Assembly (NCBI GenBank): GCA_949358305.1
Contig: OX442317.1
Coordinates: 9,614,186 to 9,678,185 of the forward strand
Length of the DNA: 64,000 nt
Direction of reading: 5' to 3'
Origin: Strigamia acuminata
Taxonomy: Eukaryota; Arthropoda; Chilopoda; Geophilomorpha; Linotaeniidae
Shown: positions 51,054-64,000 of the stretch, piece after piece
Position numbering within the stretch: the stretch's first letter is position 1
How the letters are laid out: each line of letters opens with the position of its first letter
The notes under the pieces: model-generated
Told to the model about the DNA's origin: nothing
Database searches by the model: none
The model's input: the letters and a program-made list of their open reading frames with translations, nothing else
Made by a program: the position numbers and the translations under genes

Positions 51054-52210
51054 ATGGCGGCCAGCATGGTGCTCGCTCTTCGCAGATTACCTCGCTCACT
51101 ATTCCACCAAAGTAACGTTAATTGCCATTTAATGTGCATTGGAAAATTATTTAATACTTTATAACATTTAGATCGATGTTGCTTGCTTTCGGACAGCCGA
51201 CTCAATACAAATTTTAGCTCTTCGAGCGTTTATTCTAGAAGCAGGTGAATTTTTATTAAATAAAAAATACAACTTTTCCTAATTTTTATATATTATTTTT
51301 AAGACTACACAGACAAGAAGTCGTGCCATCAGAAGCAGAACGCAAGGAAGTGGATAATCAATTTTCTAGCGGTAAAATTCAATTTCAAATGCACAAAAAC
51401 AAATTTTTAATCAATTTCCGTCAAATTTCAGCCGTGATTGGCAAAATAAACGAGCAAATTGCATCGAACGAACAAGGCAGATTATTCGCAGTGGTGTACA
51501 TATGTGGACAACAGTTTAAAGTCACGAATGAAGACTTGATAGTAGTTCAACACGACTTTGTACCAGAAATAGGCGAATCTTTACAGCTAACTAAAGTATA
51601 TGCTTGCAAATATCATTTTAGACGACAAATAATCGACTTTGAAATCAATTTTATAGGTTATTCTCGTTGGCGGGTCGGATTTTACACTAATTGGAAGACC
51701 GTTACTCGAGTAAATCAATTACAGTTTATTTTTAAACTTTTAATAATTTATTAATTTTTATTTTATTAATAAAAGTCCAAATTTGGTGAAAGTCAGTGTA
51801 ACGGTCGTAGAAAAAACCTTATCTCATCTAATCACTGATTTCTTCTACCAGAGAAGAAGTAGTTACAGCAGAATGCAACGTAAATAATAATTTTTAAATA
51901 TTTTTATTATTTTGATGATTATTGTTGGGTTTTTGTTGAATTTTGTTGGGTTTTGGTTGAATTTTGTTGGGTTTTTGTTAATTTTTGTTGATTTTTGTTG
52001 ATTTTTGTTGGGTTTTTGTTAACTTTTGTTGATTTTTGTTGGGTTTTGTTGATTTTTGTTGGGTTTTTGTTGATTTTTGTTGATGTTTGTTGAATTCTGT
52101 TGATTTTTTTTATTTACTTGCCAGTTACGCGTCATCCTTACACCATGTTCCGGATTAACAACATATCGATCGAGGGAGACATAAACACCAACCCAAACGA
52201 AAACAATTAA
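51054..52210 (+). CDS. MRPL21: Mitochondrial large ribosomal subunit protein bL21m (MRPL21)
   Basis: Component of the large subunit of the mitochondrial ribosome (bacterial L21 family). Exons 51054-51111, 51172-51244, 51304-51371, 51432-51595, 51657-51709, 51776-51879, 52125-52210; phases agree and give 201 residues, close to the usual length. The N terminus is rich in Arg, Leu and Ser and lacks acidic residues (MAASMVLALRRLPRSLFHQ), as expected of a mitochondrial presequence. The core has RLFAVVYICGQQFKVTNEDL and GESLQLTKVILVGGSDFTLI plus GRPLL, the L21 beta-barrel, ending with FRINNISIEGDI, the conserved C-terminal strand. Start chosen as the first ATG, just after a ctttcttataaac leader; a second ATG follows four codons later. 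The last intron (51880-52124) is largely 'ttgttgggttttgttga' repeats. Same strand as AASS, with 278 bases between stop and start. Confidence 0.92.
51900..52105. repeat. TTGTTGGGTTTTTG-type tandem repeat
   Basis: Degenerate copies of ttgttgggtttttgttgatt fill most of the last MRPL21 intron. The purine-rich complement is A/C-rich with 'aacaaaaacccaac' words. Confidence 0.75.
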
Positions 52211-52488
52211 ATTTAACAAGAACATTCTTAGTCAGTTTGTAATTTTATTCGATTATTTGATTAAAAATTAAGCCTTTTAATTCCATTTGTCCGCCATTGC
52301 TTATTTCTTTACTTTTCTTTTCCGCTGCTAGATGGCAGCATTAATCCTACTACAACACCGGAAGTGTTTCGAGGCTAAAAATAAGCACTCAGGTGACCGC
52401 AGTTTAAATCGGTCGAAAAACCAGATAGGACGTGGAAGATAATGGAGCGATAGAGTGGATGATCTGAGCTTATCTTGCAACCTGCAAA
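52211..52488 (+). promoter_or_regulatory. MRPL21-AASS intergenic region
   Basis: 278 bases containing the MRPL21 3' end and presumably the AASS promoter and 5' UTR. An ATG at 52332 (ATGGCAGC, with a 55-codon-or-less frame) lies upstream of the AASS start and could be an upstream ORF. No TATA box recognised. Confidence 0.4.
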
Positions 52489-60645
<8,157 letters not shown>

Positions 60646-61252
60646 TCGCATTTTATTCGTAAAAATTAAACAATACAGCGTATAACTTTTTTTCCGCTTA
60701 TTTAGTATACTTTTATCTTTACTTATCAGATTTATGTTTTGTACTTGCATATTTTTAATGTACCAGTTACTTTAATCGTGTACAAATATGTTTCAAAATG
60801 CAATCTTATTTTTCTTATTATCTCTTACGTGCCATAAATTTATTCGAATAATTGTTGTAATCGATCATATACATTGAGTTTAAGGTGAAAGGAGTTTTAA
60901 TAAACTTGTTATTGTTATTATACATTTATTTTAAGCAGATAATGGAACAATTTCAATCGAAATAAAAGAATTTGTTCAATTCAAATCAAACGACTCGTTA
61001 TTTTCCGCCAGCTAAGACGTTGTTCCACGCATGCGCAGCCGGAATTTATCCTCTGCTGAGAAGACGACGGTACTGAATTTGAATTACCGGTAAGTACTAA
61101 GACACTAACAAGTAAGTAAAAATACACGATACATTCGCACAACTGAACTAGATATTGAAATATGACATATGACCACAGAATAATGATATCACAAACCTTG
61201 AAACTGAACTGGATTAGACAAAAATAATGAAAATTAATGAAATAACCAACAG
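60646..61252 (+). other. AASS 3' end and 5' UTR of the coiled-coil gene
   Basis: AASS 3' UTR with candidate AATAAA signals near 60899 and 60961. Then a GC-richer patch (60990-61089) ends at accg/GTAAGT, probably a non-coding first exon of the next gene, whose intron would run 61090-61252 and end CCAACAG directly before the ATG. Confidence 0.5.
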
Positions 61253-63028
61253 ATGATTTCAATTATGTCTATGCAAAGTGAAATCACCGAGTGGGAACAA
61301 CAACAACAGCAGCGAGCTTCCCCGAGCTACCATCTGCCGCATATTCCAAGCATGAGTGAAATCCGAAACGATTTATCGTCGAAAGAAAACATAAATAACG
61401 ATTTCAGTGCGATCGGAATTTTTTTCCAAAACAAATTGTTTAAGATTGTCGAAGAATTACGGCTGAAACGAGTAAATTTTAACGCCAAATTTAATATTTC
61501 CGTTAATTTAAGACATTATTGTTGTTGACAATTTCAGGAATCCGAAGCCGAAAACGAATTGAAAATCAAACTTCTTACAGCCGACAAATACGAATTGGAA
61601 AACAGAATTGTAAATTAAATTTTAAAAAATATTTCTACATCCGACTTTTTTATTTAAATTTTTGTTTTTTCTGCAGGAAAAATCGATCAGTGAAAACGAA
61701 TCGAAAAACGACAAAATCGACCAACTTGAATGCAAATACAAGAAAATATTCGAAGCAGAATTGATCACATCAGAAGAAGAAAAAGTTTTTTTTTAATAAT
61801 TTTAATAGCAAATTAATTTTAAATTAAATGATAATTTTTTTTTTTACGTATAGAACCAATTGGCTTTGTTAAATCAGCGATTGAGCCAGGAATTGGAGTA
61901 TTTGAAGGAAGAAACACGAGCATTGGAATTGGAAAAAGTACGTTTGACGAAGACACTGCGAGACGTCGAGAACCGACTGAAAATCGAGAGCAGCACCCGC
62001 GAAAAATTCGTGTCGCAAATGGTGCAAATTAACGAGGAAATTCAAACGGTGAAAAGAAATCAAAACGATTTGGCGATCGCGCACAAACGGATTGAAATTT
62101 ACGGTATTTTTCTCGGATTTTTAAATTCATTTTTGTGATTTTACTTTTACTTGGAAATAGCTGCAAGGACGACGGAGTACGTATCTCAACTACAAATAGC
62201 TTTAAAGCACGACAATTGCATTTTGGAGGGTCTTAAGTCGGAAAAATGCAAATTAACCGAAGAATTGCTAAAAACCAGGTCAAATTTGGTCTTAAAAACA
62301 TTAAACAATTAATTATTTATACGTAATTTGTATTTTTAGATGTGACTTACTGAAAAATGGAATGAATTCGGCCAAGGAAGTTGAATTAAAGCAGAAAAAC
62401 AATGAATTGGAGCTGGAATTACAATTTGTAAATTTTTATTTAAATTTAAAAAATTCACTTACCGGTAATGAGTTTTTATATTTATTTTTAGAAGAAAAAC
62501 GAATTGGAGACGTTAGAAAATCGAGTAAAAACCATCGAGGAAGGTCAAGAAGTTCGTTCGCTCGATTTATAAGTTAATTTTGTAAATATTCGAATGTTTT
62601 TTCCGCCGTAGAAAATGTCGTCGGCGATTTTCGAGGCGAATTTCTTGATGAATAAATATTTGAACGCGTCGATAACCGCGACCAAAATCGAAGAAACGTG
62701 GAAAGAAAAATTCGAACTGCAAAACGTGCAAATTGAAAGTCAAAAAAATCAAATCAAAGTAACAAATTTTTGCCAAATAATTCTCATCTTTAAAAAACAC
62801 GTTTATTCGTAGATATTTAGCGAAAAAAGATACCAAACGGTTGAAACCCAGACAGACTTTGCTGATTTTATCGACGACATTGAAAACAATCGAAAAGCAA
62901 TACAAATTCTAATGAGTATTACACACAAAACCATTGAAAATCGATTATTTTCAAATTTCATCAACCTATTTTCCATTCCAGATGACTTGATGCATTTAAT
63001 TGAAGAAAACAACTCGAATTGCCATTAA
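61253..63028 (+). CDS. Unrecognised coiled-coil protein, spliced
   Basis: Exons 61253-61471, 61538-61609, 61677-61784, 61854-62103, 62161-62278, 62340-62427, 62492-62551, 62612-62758, 62813-63028; phases agree and give 425 residues. I do not recognise the family. After a Gln-rich start (EWEQQQQQRASPSYHLPHIP) almost the whole protein is charged, helix-favouring sequence with heptad-like leucines (LALLNQRLSQELEYLKEETR, LELEKVRLTKTLRDVENRLK, EGLKSEKCKLTEELLKT), so a long coiled coil is likely; a centrosomal, ciliary or cytoskeletal role would be guesswork. The C-terminal exon (TQTDFADFIDDIEN) is not coiled-coil-like. Start: first ATG after a clean acceptor; a second ATG four codons later is possible. 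The donor of the 62492 exon (GAA/GTTCGT) is weak and is the least certain join. Exons are separated by very short AT-rich introns. Confidence 0.75.
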
Positions 63029-63277
63029 TTATCCTTTTTCACCTTTAATTTATTCATTTTATTCATTTTTTTCATTAAAATAAAAACTTTTTCAACTTTT
63101 CAAATTCATTATTTCCTCACTAGATGTCGCAAAATCCAAATTTCCCTACTGCCTTCCAATCAGATCGCTCTTTGCTTATTGCACCAGCTTGCTCAATAAA
63201 TTACACCACATTACCAATAACATTTAACCTCTCAATCGCTTTAGTTTCATTTAAACGTTTACGAAACCCGAGCCACG
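63029..63277 (+). promoter_or_regulatory. Intergenic region before RTCB
   Basis: 249 bases. ATTAAAATAAAA near 63075 is a plausible polyadenylation signal for the coiled-coil gene; the remainder would be the RTCB promoter and 5' UTR. An ATG at 63124 starts a frame that overlaps the RTCB start but encodes nothing recognisable. Confidence 0.4.
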
Positions 63278-64000
63278 ATGGTTCGTTCTTACAACGACGA
63301 GTTGAAATTCCTCGAAAGACTCACCGCCAACAAATGGCGGATCAAAAAAGGATTCGTCGCCAACATGAACGTAAGAAAACGACAACAAACTCGACAATAC
63401 TAAATCCTAATCATTTCTTCCAGGTCGAAGGTGTTTTCTACGTGAACGACCACCTCGAGAAACTAATGTTCGACGAACTGCGCAACGCGTGTCGACCAGG
63501 CGGTGTCGGAGGATTTTTGCCGGGAATTAAACAAATTGCAAATGTCGCCGCATTGCCCGGCATCGTTGGGGTAAAAACAACAAAAAGAAAAAAAATTACT
63601 TAATCGATTTAAAATTGATTTTTAAAAATTTTGTAGCATTCGATCGGGTTGCCAGATGTGCACTCTGGCTACGGGTTTGCTATTGGCAACATGGCCGCCT
63701 TCGATATGGACGATCCGACGGCCGTCGTTTCACCCGGTGAATTTTTAGTTTTTCGGTGTAAGTTTAAACGGGATTTAATTTTGATTTGTTTAAATTTGTT
63801 GTAGGTGGAGTTGGGTTCGATATCAACTGCGGCGTGCGTCTGCTTCGTACGAATTTGAGCGAGAAAGACGTTTTGCCGATTAAGGAGCAGTTGGCGCAGT
63901 CGCTGTTCGATCACATTCCCGTCGGAGTCGGTTCGAAGGGAGTGATTCCGATGACGGCTTTGGAGATGGAGGAAGCGTTGGAGATGGGCGTTGATTGGTC
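63278..64000 (+). CDS. RTCB: RNA-splicing ligase RtcB homolog, first four exons (truncated by window)
   Basis: Catalytic subunit of the tRNA-splicing ligase: joins 2',3'-cyclic-phosphate and 5'-OH RNA ends using GTP and Mn2+ in tRNA maturation and, in animals, XBP1 mRNA splicing. Exons 63278-63370, 63424-63570, 63637-63736 and 63805 to the edge, all in phase. Recognised segments: [12 protein letters not shown] at the N terminus, [58 protein letters not shown] and [18 protein letters not shown]. The Asp and Cys of DINCGVR are the family's metal-binding residues. About 193 of roughly 505 residues are present. Start: ATG in context ccacgATGG, matching the family's M-x-R-S-Y-N-D-E. No breaks. Confidence 0.95.

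Noticed and set aside
63124-63603. 159-codon plus-strand frame from ATG 63124
   Set aside because: It crosses the RTCB first exon and intron in a different frame and matches nothing; RTCB exons explain the region.

Overview
This is an AT-rich metazoan nuclear segment with dense short introns, abundant small DNA transposons and one intact LTR retrotransposon. An interstitial TTAGG tract (32266-32295) is the telomeric unit of many arthropods. Together with the style of the calcium channel, DCP1 and AASS proteins it makes an arthropod the best guess, but this is not proven. Two U12-type (minor spliceosome) introns show that the lineage has kept minor introns.

Layout: (1) 1-1175, minus strand, first coding exon of the decapping factor DCP1, with the rest of the gene off the left edge. 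(2) 2053-48655, plus strand, a complete-looking L-type (CaV1) voltage-gated calcium channel alpha1 gene of about 37 coding exons. The exon lengths sum to 6,030 nt, or 2,009 residues, and every join was checked for phase. Its first two introns are about 13.4 kb and 12.4 kb. The second is a U12 AT-AG intron that holds an antisense Ty3/Gypsy element (18718-27190) with two apparently identical 578-bp LTRs. (3) 48656-51053, 3' UTR and intergenic DNA. (4) 51054-52210, MRPL21 (mitochondrial ribosomal protein bL21m), 7 exons. (5) 52489-60645, AASS, the bifunctional lysine-degradation enzyme (LKR/SDH), 20 exons, 944 residues, with a probable mitochondrial presequence. (6) 61253-63028, a 9-exon gene for an unrecognised coiled-coil protein. 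(7) 63278 to the right edge, the first four exons of RTCB, the tRNA-splicing RNA ligase.

The genes are functionally unrelated. DCP1 and CaV1 are head to head; CaV1, MRPL21, AASS, the coiled-coil gene and RTCB all run left to right with short gaps.

The most notable signals are: the two U12 introns in the calcium channel, one interrupted by nested transposons; a pair of 108-nt tandem exons for IIIS5 that look mutually exclusive; two GC-AG introns; a textbook -1 frameshift heptamer directly before the gag stop; a Gag with RGG/Gln/Asn-rich tail instead of a zinc knuckle; a 24-unit 30/31-bp satellite with higher-order structure; several sequence-unrelated intronic satellites that share a 21-bp period; and two large intronic palindromes. 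No tRNA, rRNA or CRISPR feature was seen.
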